Below, one piece after another: positions 20,423 to 31,765 of a stretch of 64,000 bases of DNA (position 1 is its first letter; each line of letters begins with the position of its first letter). The position numbers and the translations under genes were made by a program. Below the pieces are notes generated by a model. It saw only the letters and a list, made by a program, of their open reading frames with translations, had not been told where the DNA came from and made no database searches. The DNA is from Sipunculus nudus (lineage: Eukaryota > Annelida > Sipuncula > Golfingiida > Sipunculidae), in NCBI GenBank assembly GCA_026874595.1, contig CM049317.1:32972901-33036900 (forward strand). The letters are read 5' to 3'.

Positions 20423-20668
20423 CTGCGAAAAAAAAAAAAAATCAACAGACGCATACATAAATGTTAACATCTGTGGCCAATGACCATACCGAAACTAATC
20501 AATTTTACGCCGTTAATTTTAACATACTTCGCTAAATGCTCTGCAGTTTGTATGGTTTGATATATCAATTTATTTTTATATCTAATGTCTTCGCATACGG
20601 AAAAAAAACAAACACCCTTAACACCGGTTTGCAATGCACAGAGGAAATTGTTTTGTTTGAAAACATGC

Positions 20669-20784
20669 CTGACAGACAGGTGGCGCTGCATGCAGACCAG
20701 GCTGTGACGAAAATAGAACGACATTTCTTGGCACAAGGTATGGTGCAGTTCTGCTCTGATAGCGGCTTATCATTTGAGAAACAC
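20669..20784 (-). CDS. THSD7A: THSD7-like exon 8 (CxxTC TSP1 half module, GC donor)
   Basis: 116 bp, acceptor TACTTTCAG, entry phase 2, exit phase 1. Encodes CFSNDKPLSEQNC, PCAKKC and FVTAWSACSATC, with a CSATC fucosylation-type motif. The best 3' boundary is CAG|GCATGT (GC donor), giving LSG before the next exon. The alternative is a weak GT donor 7 bases earlier (ACCT|GTCTGT), which keeps frame and loses a few residues. Confidence 0.87.
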
Positions 20785-21448
20785 CTGAAAGTATCAAACA
20801 TAGCAAGGAGTCAATAATTAGAACAATGTATTCGAGTACCATGGAAAAATAAATCAGACTTTAAGACTGGTCTTATTCTGGGGACTTCCAATACTGTACT
20901 TAAGTTTACGTGAAGGTATGTGGTCTTTCATAAAGTATTACGACATAGATGACACATGATATATTACTTGTGCTCTTAAGTTTTACACACTGGATCCGCG
21001 TGGAGGGTATGCGTTCATCCCCGTTCGTATGTGTGTCTGTGTTTGTTAACTACATGACCCACGCAATCATGAAAAAAAAATATCATGAAATGTTCAATGC
21101 ATTTCGGAAATGACCCAATGGAGATATTAGTTTAAACAACGTTTTTACGTGACTATTCCCTCATTCAACATTGTATCACAGGTAATATCATTCCATAAAA
21201 ATTGAGTGATTGTACAATTAGCATGTTCTTGATTCCTGCTCAGATGTTGTTTTCCCTTGATATTTTTATGGTTCAATTAAATCCCACTCATGGAGGCATA
21301 TGAAATTGAATTTCCTCGCCAATGGCAATTTGTATAAAGCTATGTTTATTATATGAATACAATATTTTCTTTAATAAACACCACCTAGCGCACAAGATCA
21401 AAAAAGTACGACTAACGTAAACATTTTTTATACTGTTTACACACTCAC
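20785..21448 (-). other. Intron of THSD7-like gene
   Basis: 664 bp, no feature seen. Confidence 0.7.
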
Positions 21449-21644
21449 TTCCGGTCGCTGACTGTTTGCTCGCCTTGGTAACACGTGACTTTCCTACGCT
21501 GACTACCGTTCCCGCAGTTTTTGTCTGATCGGAAGAGTTTGCATTCTTCCCAGGGGTCCGTCCTCCAGTGATATACGTCACACGGAGGTGAACTACATTT
21601 CTCCTTCTCCACCAGATGTCGCTGCTCAGGGCATCGTTGACCTC
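21449..21644 (-). CDS. THSD7A: THSD7-like exon 7 (long-type TSP1 module)
   Basis: 196 bp, acceptor CTTATTAG, entry phase 1, exit phase 2. Reads GQRCPEQRHLVEKEKC, SPPCDVYHWRTDPWEEC, NCGNGSQRRKVTC and QGEQTVSDR. This is the CPE..C..PC end of one module followed by the aromatic YHW start of the next. The donor AA|GTGAGT is strong and its split Lys codon is completed by the next exon. Confidence 0.94.
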
Positions 21645-22607
21645 CTAATAAGCACATTTTACTTATTAACCTATAGAATGTTATTTTTATCATATCATAT
21701 TTGTCCCTTTGGATGATTTGAATGCATTAAACCGCTGATTGCCTTATATTTTATATTCCCCTTGTATTGTTTAAGTTGGTTCTTTAAGAGTACGTTTTCT
21801 AAAAAAAATAACACTCAATATATCCCTGTGTGTAAATAAGCAAACGTGCATTTACCCCTGCAGGCTAGGGATGGGTATCTAGGAAGCTGTATATGTCTTT
21901 TAAGAGAACCAACCCGCCCCTGACCGGCATAAAATGTCAGTTGTAACTTCAGGCTTGTTTATTGATTATCGCTTAATATAATTATTTCCCCTCTGTATGA
22001 AACGAATACAAAATAAGTGCCCACATATCGAGAACAGCGTTTGGAAATGGAAAAAAAAAAGATATTTTCTATCGCTCATCTGAATTTTCGAATATTTCGA
22101 TCTGATAAGATAAAAAGATTTTAGGTAATACCTCGTAATTCAGTATATAAAGATAAAAATTAAGATATTTTTCTTTCACTCACCTAATTTTTGGAATATT
22201 TCCGACCAATAAATACCTTTTATGGAATATCTCTTCATTCAGTATATCGTAAATAATGCCTCTAGCTTGACGGGTAAACAAATTTACGATATATGTGGGT
22301 CTTCTGGTATTTACATCTACGCGTTACTCGAAATTAATTGTGAAAAATACCATCCTTAGTTTGAGGATATGGAAATTTTAATAAAGTTCCACATATCGAA
22401 CATCGATATGTTAGTTTTATTAGTTGTATCAGTTTGTAAGAGAGATGTGATCAGTGTATGAAAGGTTTTTTTTTTTTTCTTTTTTAATGCAGTGTAGATA
22501 ATGAAAGAGTAAGGTGGTCTTCGAAATGATATAATATGTCAGATTAGCTATCTCATCGATAATATGTGAACAAACTAATTGTATATTATTCCAAAGGTGC
22601 CGCTTAC
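21645..22607 (-). other. Intron with a tandem duplication of about 100 bp
   Basis: 22060-22152 and 22163-22252 are diverged direct copies (AGATATTTT..T.TC.CTCA.CT.AATTTT.G.ATATTTC ... TTCAGTATAT). The rest is AT-rich with no signal. Confidence 0.6.
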
Positions 22608-22797
22608 CCGGTCCACCGAGCGCAAGTTTGATCTTCCTACGTGTTCTGACTCCGCCCTCCCCCTTTTCGCTGCACGATATCGAGCAACCTGACCACGTGG
22701 TCCACTCAGACAGGACACAGTCGTTGTCACAGGGTACAGTGCAGTCGAACCTCACGTCTGGTTGAGGCTCAAAACAAAAGTATGGGTTCACAGGCTC
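22608..22797 (-). CDS. THSD7A: THSD7-like exon 6 (SEWTTWSGC TSP1 module)
   Basis: 190 bp, acceptor CCGTCTCAG, entry phase 0, exit phase 1. Encodes YFCFEPQP, FDCTVPCDNDCVLSEW and TTWSGCSISC, then a Gly/Glu-rich EKGEGGVRTRRK loop. CSISC fits the CxxS/TC O-fucosylation pattern of TSP1 repeats. The donor CGG|GTAAGC is strong and phase-matched. The upstream intron is 1.68 kb. Confidence 0.94.
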
Positions 22798-24473
22798 CTG
22801 AGACGGAAAATGCACAAGGTTAATAAAGTAAATTACTCTGAGGCAAGTTTAGAATGTAAATCAACTGAACAAATATTTGTGCTCGAAGAAATGAGGTCAG
22901 ATATAAAAAATTATATTTAAATAGACCGACAGACTTTCAGATATACAAGAGATATCTGCAGGAATACTGTCGTACTCCAAAAACCAAATACAGAATATTA
23001 CAATATCTCCTTTCTCCAGACTCGCTATTCTAGGGAAGGTTGATACGCGCACTCCATAGTATGTAAATTTCTTTAGTTTTTTTTTAATTTCCTATACCAC
23101 TTGTACGTTTTTATATGGTAGAGTGGCATACCTTATCTTAATATACGCCTTAATATTATTAAGTGTCACAGAGAAAATGTTTTTCGATGTCTACCAATGG
23201 CCTTTATAGTCATCATATATCTTGGATTATTCGATCATTGATGAACTTGATCATCCTAGAAATCCTGTGGAAATACAAATAAAATGCAACCTACGTCTTG
23301 ATTGTACCCATATGTAAACTTTATATACTGTACTATACCTTATATTTTAAATTGTAGCAAGAAAAGAGAACTTGCTGAATGAGCTATCCTGAAAAAATGA
23401 ATTGTAATAAATAAATGTTTTCTTATTTGAATAGATTTATAAACGGAGGTAGACATATTCTCACATGAGTCTTTCCATGACGATTTTATCAGAATCAATT
23501 TTCAATTAAGTACTTGTACATATTTCGAAGAAAGAAGAATCTGACTCTGGTTTAGAAGTAAGTCTTTTTTTCTCTCGACTGGATAATTAAGAAAGGCTTC
23601 AATTGGCAATGTTGTCCTTAGTTCACATTATTCACCCAAAATTTAAAGATCAGAAGATATAAGGATATATTGGTGTTCCATTTAAATGATTATATCGATG
23701 AGTAGTCGGTTTCTTTCATATTCGATTAAATGGATTGCATCTTTTAATAATCGATCACAAACGATTTTATGTGCACTTGGCAAATAGTCATATAATCAAG
23801 ATAAAGAATATTCTTATCCTGTCAGAGTTATATATAAGACGGGACACAAAGTATCAACCAGCATTAAAACTGAACCTTGTGCAGCGAACAAGTGTCAACC
23901 ACCCGGCCGTTAATGTGAACCTTCTGGTCAGACTAAATTTATTTGGTCAATATTTAAGTACAAATTGTACACAACAAATTTCATTGTAATATAGAAACAT
24001 TACATAATCGTGTAATAATCGATAATTGGTCATTTTGCTTCCATTCACTGAACATGGTTTTTCAACCAACACCTACCACTTATAACTACAGTGAAGTCTC
24101 ATTATAACGGAGTCCGTTACAATGGAAGACTCGAGTTACGGACAAATCTCTGGGGAACGAACAAGTGAAAGTTAAAAGTGGCTTCAATTTAACCGAAAAC
24201 TTGAGTTCCGGATCGGAAACGGTCTTACATGAAACAAAATGAACCTCGCCCTTATAATCAGAATCGTTATAAAGAGGTAAAGTGGCGGCGGTCAGGTGCA
24301 AGTTTCCCCAGTCGTTTGATCTTTGTTAAACCCAGCAGACACTGACCTGCCAATTAATACATGACAGGGCAGGTTTTTACACTCAGGCCATAAACGATTG
24401 GTTATGTCACCTCTGTTTACTCCCGTCTGGGTTGAGCGCACCCATGTACATGGTATATACTGATAACACTCAC
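22798..24473 (-). other. Intron of THSD7-like gene
   Basis: 1676 bp. Apart from a pogo/Tigger-like end at 24089-24290, nothing recognisable. The small ORF at 23735-23989 has no domain. Confidence 0.65.
24089..24290 (+). mobile_element. Pogo/Tigger-like MITE fragment
   Basis: Begins TA-CAGTGAAGTCTCATTATAA and reads on through CGGAGTCCGTTACAATGGA and CTCGAGTTACGG. This resembles the 'CAGTGAA...GTTATAACG' ends of TA-targeting pogo-type elements. The right end is decayed (CGTTATAAAGAGG). Confidence 0.5.
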
Positions 24474-24679
24474 CCCGTTGGTGTCCACGCACGTTACCCT
24501 TCGATTTAGAATTCCCGGACCACACGTGGACGTTCTTACTTTAGGAACACATTCCATCTCGTCGACCTTCCACTTATAACACAGAGGGTATATACACGGC
24601 TGTGTCTCCCGCAGTGCTGGGCAGGTGGCGCTATCTGTCTGAAGGTTATGCAGCACATAGCGTGTCCTCATTCTGTGAC
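24474..24679 (-). CDS. THSD7A: THSD7-like exon 5 (long-type TSP1 module)
   Basis: 206 bp, acceptor ATCATCAG, entry phase 1, exit phase 0. Reads RMRTRYVL...CPALRETQPC (back strand and CPxLxExxPC of the preceding module), then CYKWKVDEMEC, STCGPG and RRVTCVDTNG. In this module the usual second tryptophan before the first cysteine is replaced (DEMEC). The donor GGG|GTGAGT is strong. Confidence 0.93.
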
Positions 24680-24697
24680 CTGATGATAAAAGATGAT

Positions 24698-24701
<4 letters not shown>

Positions 24702-24757
<56 letters not shown>
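24702..24757. repeat. (TA)28 microsatellite inside a 114-bp intron
   Basis: 56 bp of uninterrupted TA repeat occupying about half of the intron 24680-24793 between THSD7-like exons 4 and 5, starting 20 bases upstream of the exon-5 acceptor in transcript sense. Confidence 0.97.
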
Positions 24758-24764
<7 letters not shown>

Positions 24765-24793
24765 TCAGTTTAGACTCCTTATAAACATGTTAC

Positions 24794-24955
24794 CTCGTTT
24801 TACGCTGGCTTTGTCCCTTCTGCAGTAGTAGGGCTGACACGTGCTCCATTCTGACCAATCAGTGACCAGACATTCGGCGGGACACGGTACATTACAGGCT
24901 TGCATTGATACCGGGGCGGGTGGAAGGCACAGGATTGGTCTCACAACAATGGAAT
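24794..24955 (-). CDS. THSD7A: THSD7-like exon 4 (WSEWSTC TSP1 module)
   Basis: 162 bp, acceptor TCTAACAG, phase 1 to phase 1. Carries the C...PCPAEC end of the previous module and then TDWSEWSTC with CQPYYC, an unusually spaced second cysteine. WSEWS is a good C-mannosylation pattern. The donor is GAG|GTAACA. The following intron is only 114 bp (24680-24793) and about half of it is a (TA)n microsatellite. Confidence 0.92.
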
Positions 24956-25902
24956 CTGTTAGAGACGATACGTGTGTCAGATTTTAAACAAATACAGTGA
25001 TCTAAGATTAAATATTACAGAGTTTAAGTGAGAAAAATTGAAACACCACAAGTTCTGTTATAAGTTCTCTTTGCTTGTTTAATTGTTTACTAATTCTTAA
25101 TTTTAAATTATCAATAAGGAAATTATGAATTTATGTAGCGTTAGTGTGCATACATTTTTTTTAAATACAGCACCCATACGAAATGCACCTTTCTTCATTA
25201 AATAAATGCTAATATAGAGAAGAACAAGATGTAAATAGTTTATGCAGTGACAACTGAAAGGTCAAAACCAGAATTTTGCTATAGTCTGGATGAATATTAA
25301 GATTTGCAAGAGGCTGATCTATGCAGAGATCGTCAATATTTCAGTAATCAGGAAAAGGAGGTCGAGTGTTATGATTCCAAATATTTTGTTTGTAGATCGT
25401 GGATCAAACCGTTTATATTTCATTACCTTTTTAAAATATATTAAATGGTAGGCTTAAAAAATATATGGTTCCCAGGCACTTTTTTTCAGAAACCAGTGTG
25501 ATATTTTATATTTTTACCTTTTTTGTATGTTTCGATGAAAATGTTAAGAGGAAGGCATGAAAATTACAGATTTTGATTGTTAAACTGGTAAAGCACTTCA
25601 TAACAAAGGAAATCTGATCAAAATTGTATTATTTATCTTCTTAAAAGATGAAAATCAAAATCAAAATTGTTGATGTGGGGGTTAAAATTGACATGGCGGG
25701 GCCTGAAAACCACACCTTTTATTTTTGTTGGCCTTAGGGTTTTATTTTCTTTGTTTTTATACTTAGTTATTGTGTCTTAGTGATTGATTAATTTAAATTG
25801 CCAATTAACTGAAGATTGATTTATTATTATTTACTTAACCCTAGATATATTTACATTTTTATGAAGTTAGTGAAGCTTATATCAAAAGTTAGGTATACCA
25901 AC
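24956..25902 (-). other. Intron containing second MITE copy
   Basis: 947 bp. Holds the diverged MITE at 25455-25720; otherwise AT-rich with nothing recognisable. Confidence 0.65.
25455..25720. mobile_element. Diverged second copy of the 19834 MITE
   Basis: Shares ATATGGTTCCCAGGCACTTT at its left end, then AAAATGTTA, GGAAGGCATGAAAAT, AGCACTTCATAACAAAGGAA, ATCAAAATTGTATTATTT, and ends GGGGCCTGAAAACCACACC. The order is identical to 19834-20168, with decayed termini. Confidence 0.8.
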
Positions 25903-26003
25903 CATTCTTTTGGACACAGATGACGTTTCTCTCCCTGAAGCCTGATCCACACAAACCATCAACTGTCCGGCACGGACCCCAGCTTCCTGTTATATAATCG
26001 TAC
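25903..26003 (-). CDS. THSD7A: THSD7-like exon 3 (long-type TSP1 half module)
   Basis: 101 bp, acceptor ACCTCAG, entry phase 2, exit phase 1. Encodes YDYITGSWGPC, then LCGSGFRERNVICVQKN, the front half of a long-type TSP1 module with the aromatic start, WGPC, CGSG and RxxVxC landmarks. The donor is AATG|GTTGGT, a weak GT site, but its phase matches the next exon and yields an Asp codon. The intron to the preceding exon is 767 bp. Confidence 0.88.
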
Positions 26004-26770
26004 CTGAGGTAGAGACGTACACCGTTATATAATGTGACACGGTAGAAAAGGCTTTGGGGGTCTAAAGGCTTAGGGTCACCGCTTCAAAGTCGTCAATAGC
26101 CCCTGATAAAAATTGGAATATTTGAACACAGTGTTTAAATTACTTTATGCTTCAACAGAATGTTCTGACTTTGTAATATGTGTATGGTAAATGTGAGATC
26201 CAATAGGGATGTCACAAAGATAAACCTCTTTTATTGTATTGACATTATAGATTTATTGTACAGATATTTTTTTGTATTTAGATAAATTAAAGTTGCAATA
26301 TTATAATGATGTCTTTTTGTAATGGTGTGTATGATAAATAATAACAAATAGTCTGACCGAATGGAAACATTAATTCAATTAGAGAAAAATATGAAGTCGC
26401 TCATTTCAACAACAACAGAAATAAAATGTTTTCGCGTGCACTTTCCTTGTGTATGATACGTCTTCCGTGATATTTCGTAGCTACTTCGAATATATAATTT
26501 ATGTCCTTATCATTTAATTATCAGTTTATTTTAACGAACAGACACCCCTGCTTTCAGTATTTAGGTCACATTTGACTACTGAAAGATAAAATATATAACG
26601 AATTTCGTAATGTTTGTCGGAAATAATCTATTTAATCAATAAGTAAAATATTGGAATTGATATAGGAATGAATGACATCGTGTTGATCTATGCATTGTTC
26701 ATATCTAATTGCTGGCTAAAAATCACCTAAAACATAAATTTAATTAATACTTAGGAATATTTCAACTTGC
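26004..26770 (-). other. Intron with GC donor
   Basis: 767 bp, GC-AG intron (transcript 5' end GCAAGT). No other feature. Confidence 0.75.
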
Positions 26771-27016
26771 CTTTTACAAAAAACATCTAATTGCTCGAGA
26801 GTGGACCCACTTTCTTCTTTAAGATGGGGACATTCTTGGTCGGCTGGCCGTGACGCCTTCAGGACGCTTCGAGTTCGCTGAAACCTTACGTTCCAGCCGA
26901 AGTCAGCAGAAAACTGGTGAGGATGTAGCGACCACGCCGACCAGTCAGAGAGCTGACACGGCGTCTGTATTGTACACACTTGTTTTGTTGGGGGTCTTTC
27001 GAACCTTGAACAAAAC
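26771..27016 (-). CDS. THSD7A: THSD7-like exon 2 (TSP1 module with missing cysteines)
   Basis: 246 bp, acceptor GTCGCAG, entry phase 2, 81 full codons. It carries FCSRF...PPTKQVC, then PCQLSDWSAWS, a basic RFQRTRS strand and ECPHLKEE, as expected for one WSxWS-type TSP1 module. Where the family normally has WSxC...C the sequence reads WSLHPHQF, so two core cysteines are absent. The 3' boundary is an AG|GCAAGT GC donor. It is the only boundary I found that gives the phase 2 needed by the next exon, and it regenerates an Arg codon before YDYITGSWGPC. Confidence 0.9.
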
Positions 27017-27279
27017 CTGCGACAAAGTTCATCATCATTTTAATCGTTTGCTGGGGCGCTATTTGCAGTGTTGTTACCGATATATGTCAGAGGAGTAGGG
27101 TGCCTTTACTGAGTATGATATATTTATAATAGTACTCTTCAGGGTAACCCCTATTTTTTTATAACCAAGGCCAACCTCCAAGTAGCAAAATAACAAGTTA
27201 ATATTATTGACGTATACATTTTCATGATAAGGTAAAGGTGCGGGTGTACAGTCTGATATCACCGATGAAATCAGTCTCA

Positions 27280-27545
27280 TCAGACTTTAAATTCGTGGTC
27301 TTTCGGGCGTTCTTTCTTGTAGCTTTTCTCGCCTCCCTGGGGAGGCATTTCCAAGCTGCAGTAATAGGCGCTAGAAAGTTATTCGTTCTACATTAGCCTG
27401 CCGTTTATGACCAGTACCAATACACCCCTGAGTGTAGAGAGCGCACCCTTTTGATAAAGAATTAGGCTAGGAAACGTTGGTCAGAACGGGTTGCGACCTT
27501 GCGGTCGCTGGCCAGAGCCCTCACCTTTACACCACCACGCTCCTA
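27280..27545 (-). repeat. Possible tRNA-derived SINE, decayed
   Basis: The reverse strand reads GTGGTGTAAAGGTGAGGGCT (box A-like) then GACCGCAAGGTCGCAACCC (weak box B-like), with a GC-richer body. Only one copy is visible, so the call is tentative. Confidence 0.25.
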
Positions 27546-27927
27546 AATTATGACTTATGCGTCCAAATTCAGGTAAAAATAACACAAATATACCAATACT
27601 AACGGGCTTAGTTGCAAGAGAATATATTTGGTGAATCTCGAGATAATCGGAACAGAAATTATTGTTTGCGGGAATATGCGCTTTTTGAATTTAATTAAGT
27701 TATTTGACACATCTGCACGCCCTGCATACCTTGTGCAGTTTATTCAAAGTAAATAATAAGTGCTTACTATATAAACCACTGCATAACGCACCATAAGGCT
27801 CGATGATGAGGCATTTTTCGTCATTTTTAAGCCCCATAAACCAAAACCAAACATTAGATATGTTTGTATACTTCCTTATAATACATACCATGTGCGAACA
27901 AATGTTGTCCTGTTTGCCTTAAAGGGA

Positions 27928-28013
27928 ATGGGGGGGGGGGGGGGGGGGGAGGGTTGTTCTGAGATTTTGACCACGTGTCCTTTATTCGGGGAGGAGGGAA
28001 GGGGGGGGGGGGG
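27928..28013 (+). repeat. G-run pair
   Basis: Runs of about 21 and 12 G at 27929-27950 and 28001-28013, with GGGGAGGAGGGAAGG between them. ORFs across it are artefacts. Confidence 0.9.
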
Positions 28014-29356
28014 AGCTCCCGTCGGTAATCCTGTGGAATGCCTCCTCACATTTTCTCAGCGAACAAGGCTCATGACAGCAAGACATATATTCAAATGACA
28101 GAACAGGCCAGGTAACTATATACCTGCATTCCATACAAACGAGGTTCAGGTGGATGATAACACTTATTCTCCGGTCATAATATCAGTGATCCAATTATGC
28201 GAGTCTGGCGTTTTCTTTTTAAGGTGCTCGTTACTCATTCATAGGATAAAAGCAAACGTTCGTGAGTTGGATATCCTTCAGACCACTCCACGAGAGAATA
28301 CGACTCTCTTTTATTGCTTCAGTGCTCATGCAGTTTGCAAGGGTCGAGATTATACATGTATATACCTGTCAGATTAACAGTCGCACACGTGACTACAAGC
28401 ATATATGTGCGTGAACACGAAAGTTCTTAACGGTGATTTAGGAAGATTAGTACAAAAGTATCATGATTCCCAAAGGTGAAAAATATATTATGGGCAAAAA
28501 CAAAAAAAAGCAGAACCAAAGGAAGGCTCCGTCTGGTCAGTATATCATCTTTGGTCCGATATTGTGTCGACAACAAACGATTATTGTAAAAATGGCTTAT
28601 TGGGATCATATACCCATGGCACGGATGCTCAAAAAGCAAAGCAAAATGTTTAATCTTTTCCTTATAATATAATTGTTTGGGAAAAAGCTTGGATTGCAAT
28701 CAAATAACAAAGAGGCAATAGAGCTTCCTTGCCTTTTTATCTTTTATTTGTTTCAGAACTGTTTATAAATATAACGTTACACAGGAAATTGTGTAGGATG
28801 ACATGTATCTATGGTGCATGGATGCATCAATTTATCAGAAAATTATGGATCATACAACATGGTAGGTTCCAGTGATAGCATATCATGTCATCTAAATATA
28901 ATGCCCCATTTTGTGATGGATTTTCTCCACAAGGGATATTGCATGCTGATAGCACCTAATGGGAAAGGAGACTACTATCGTTGACACAAAGGCCCTCCCC
29001 TTCCAAACAAAAGGGCATTGAAATTGCGATGAGGGCATGTCCTTTTCGGAATAGCATAATGCTATTAGTCCACTACTGGCCCATGTAATTTGTAAATATA
29101 TATTTACACACTGATGCGCAAATCTTATTAATTTACTAGAAATATGCATTCTCAGGAATGCAGGACTCTTTAATGTGGGGTTCTCCTAAACCCATGTTTC
29201 ATTCCCTTATTAGTCCATATTCCCAGGTTCACGGCGGTTATGGATTTATGTGCAGTCTCACTCTCCCTCCCCCCCCCCCCTTTAGATGAGTGAACATGTA
29301 GCCCTTTAAATAGCCTCAATGATTATTTCAAACACATACCCTTATGTTAGGTAAAG

Positions 29357-29361
<5 letters not shown>

Positions 29362-29398
<37 letters not shown>
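29362..29398. repeat. (AT)n microsatellite
   Basis: Pure AT run in copy 1 of the triplicated block. Confidence 0.95.
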
Positions 29399-29401
<3 letters not shown>

Positions 29402-30501
29402 TATTATAGGTTTCGAAAAGTAAGCTTTATACAGTCACGCATATCAAAACTGTGACTTCTTTCACATATTTATCTTTCTTTATCACATATTTTATCTAAT
29501 GTCATTATTACTACTATTAAAAATATCGTGACGATAACAGTCCGTATTATATTTTTTGTTTGTTTCAGAACTGTTTACAGACAGAGCGTAACATAGGACA
29601 TTGCGTACAGTGACATATCTTTGGTGCATGGATGTATTAATTTATCGGAGAATAATGGCTCATGCAGCACGGCAAGTTCCAGTGATAGCATATCGTGTCA
29701 TATAAACATAATGATTTTCTCCACAAGGGATATTGCATGCTGATAGCACTTAATGGGCAAAGGTACTACAATCTTTGCCACTAGGTCCCATCACTTCGAT
29801 ACTAAGGGGTCTTGCGAAGGGGACATGTCCTTATCGGATTTTTAGCATAATGCTATTAGCGTACTGCGCGCAACAACTTGCCCATGTAATTTGTCAATAT
29901 ATATTTGCAAAAGGATACGCAAAATCTTATTAATTAACTATATATATGCATTCTTAGGAATTCAAGACTCTTTAATGTGACTACTCCTTAACCCATGTTT
30001 TCATTCACCTACTTGTCCATATTCCCAGGTTCACTGGTGATTATGGTCACTGACAAGGGTTTGCATTCACTTATTCGGTCAATATTCCCATTTGCAATCA
30101 GGCATATGTGACTATACATGTGTTAATATTTCTGGAAATCTATCCTGGATCCGGATCATGAACCTGACCCACATGAAATTTTAATCGCTTCTTAATTTGC
30201 CCATTCCCGAGGTGCCATGAAAATTATAAGGGATTATTCCAGGATTGCATAAGTTATTTTGTGAAGAAAAACACACACTCGCACATACAGACATGCGAAC
30301 GGGAATGAAAGCATAACCTTCTGGATGACGCAACATGAGGAAATTAATCGTGGCGGTTATGGATATGTTGACAGTCTCAATCCCCCCCCCCCCCCCCCCT
30401 TTAGATGAGTGGACAGAAAAAACTAGAAAGCTACAGCGCCTTTAAATAGCCTTAATGATTATTTCGAACATGCACATACCCCTATGATAAGTAAAGGAAA
30501 C

Positions 30502-30580
<79 letters not shown>
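30502..30580. repeat. Compound (TA)n(TG)n microsatellite
   Basis: TA run followed directly by a (TG)n run at the copy 2/3 junction. The poly-Tyr-Ile/Cys-Val ORF over it is an artefact. Confidence 0.97.
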
Positions 30581-30581
<1 letters not shown>

Positions 30582-31282
30582 ATATCAATGCATCAATTTA
30601 TCAGGGAATAATGGATCATACAACATGGCAGGTTCCTGTGATAACATATCATGTCATATATACATAATGTCCCATTTGGTGATGGATTTTCTCCACAAGG
30701 GATATTGCATGCTGATAGCACCTAATGGAAAAAAGGCCCTCCCATACGATACCAAGGTGCCTTTCGAAGAGCGCATGTCCTTACCGGATTATAGCATTAT
30801 GCTAGTAGCGCACTGGCCCGTGTAATATGTCGATATAAGTTTGCACACTGATGCACAAAATCTTATTAACTAGAGATATGCATTCTCAGGAATGCAGGAA
30901 TCCTTAACCCATGTTTTCATTCCCTTACTACTCCATATTTCCAGGTGCAATGGTGCATATGGTCCTTAACAAGTGTTTGCATTCACGTATTCGGCCAATA
31001 TTCTCATTTTCAATCGGGCATATGTGACTGCACAATTGTAAATATATCTGGAAATCCATCTTGGATCCGGATCATGAACCGGACCAACACACAAATTTAA
31101 TCGATTCTCCATTGGCCTGTTTCAGAGGTGTCCTGCCATTGCCATGGGATACCTTTCAAGGTTGCGCGAGTTTTGTTGTAAAAAACAAACACTCACACAA
31201 ACAAACACGCGAACGGGAGTGAACGCATAACCTCCTGGCTAAGGCAACAAGGGGAAATAATCGAGGCGGTTATGCATATGGG

Positions 31283-31292
31283 TGCAGTCCAA

Positions 31293-31356
<64 letters not shown>
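31283..31356. repeat. (TC)n microsatellite
   Basis: About 74 bp of TC repeat with one TT interruption, at the place where copies 1 and 2 of the block have poly-C. Confidence 0.97.
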
Positions 31357-31358
<2 letters not shown>

Positions 31359-31765
31359 TATGATGAGTGGACAGAAACAACTAGACAGCCACAACGCTAA
31401 TTGAACTTTAAAAAGATATAATCTGTATTATGTTTTTTTTTCTCTTATTAACCCAGGATGTTCACTGCAGGAACAGGTTGAAGTGTACATAAGTTTTTAT
31501 TTGGTTACATTGTCATATGATTCAGATATGCCATTAATTACTTGTTAATCACATGTCTTTCTAAATACGTTCTGAAATTTTCAACAGACAACTGTTAAAA
31601 AACAAACAAAAAAATCTTGAGGCTTGTTCGAAAGTCTCAAAATAAAATCTAAATGATTTAATAAGCAATTCAACGAGGAACACCAAAACATGACTGAAAC
31701 TAGGAAATTTATTTCAAGAAATAAAGTAGTATTTCTTTAACATTTCGTTTTGGTATGATATGCTT

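Larger units (their letters stand above)
28745..31385 (+). repeat. Three-copy direct repeat block, about 0.8-1.1 kb per copy
   Basis: Copies start near 28748, 29560 and 30583. Shared landmarks: GTGCATGGATG.AT.AATTTATC, ATGG.TCAT.CA.CA.GG.A.GTTCC.GTGATA, GATTTTCTCCACAAGGGATA, GGTTATGG.T....G.CAGTC, then a mononucleotide C or (TC)n tract, then GATGAGTG.ACA. The microsatellite at the same relative position is C13 (about 29268), C18 (about 30382) and (TC)n (31283-31356). Copies 1 and 2 also share an (AT)n further on. GGA(A/T)TCCATC..GGATCCGGATCATGAACC is present in copies 2 and 3. Confidence 0.85.
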
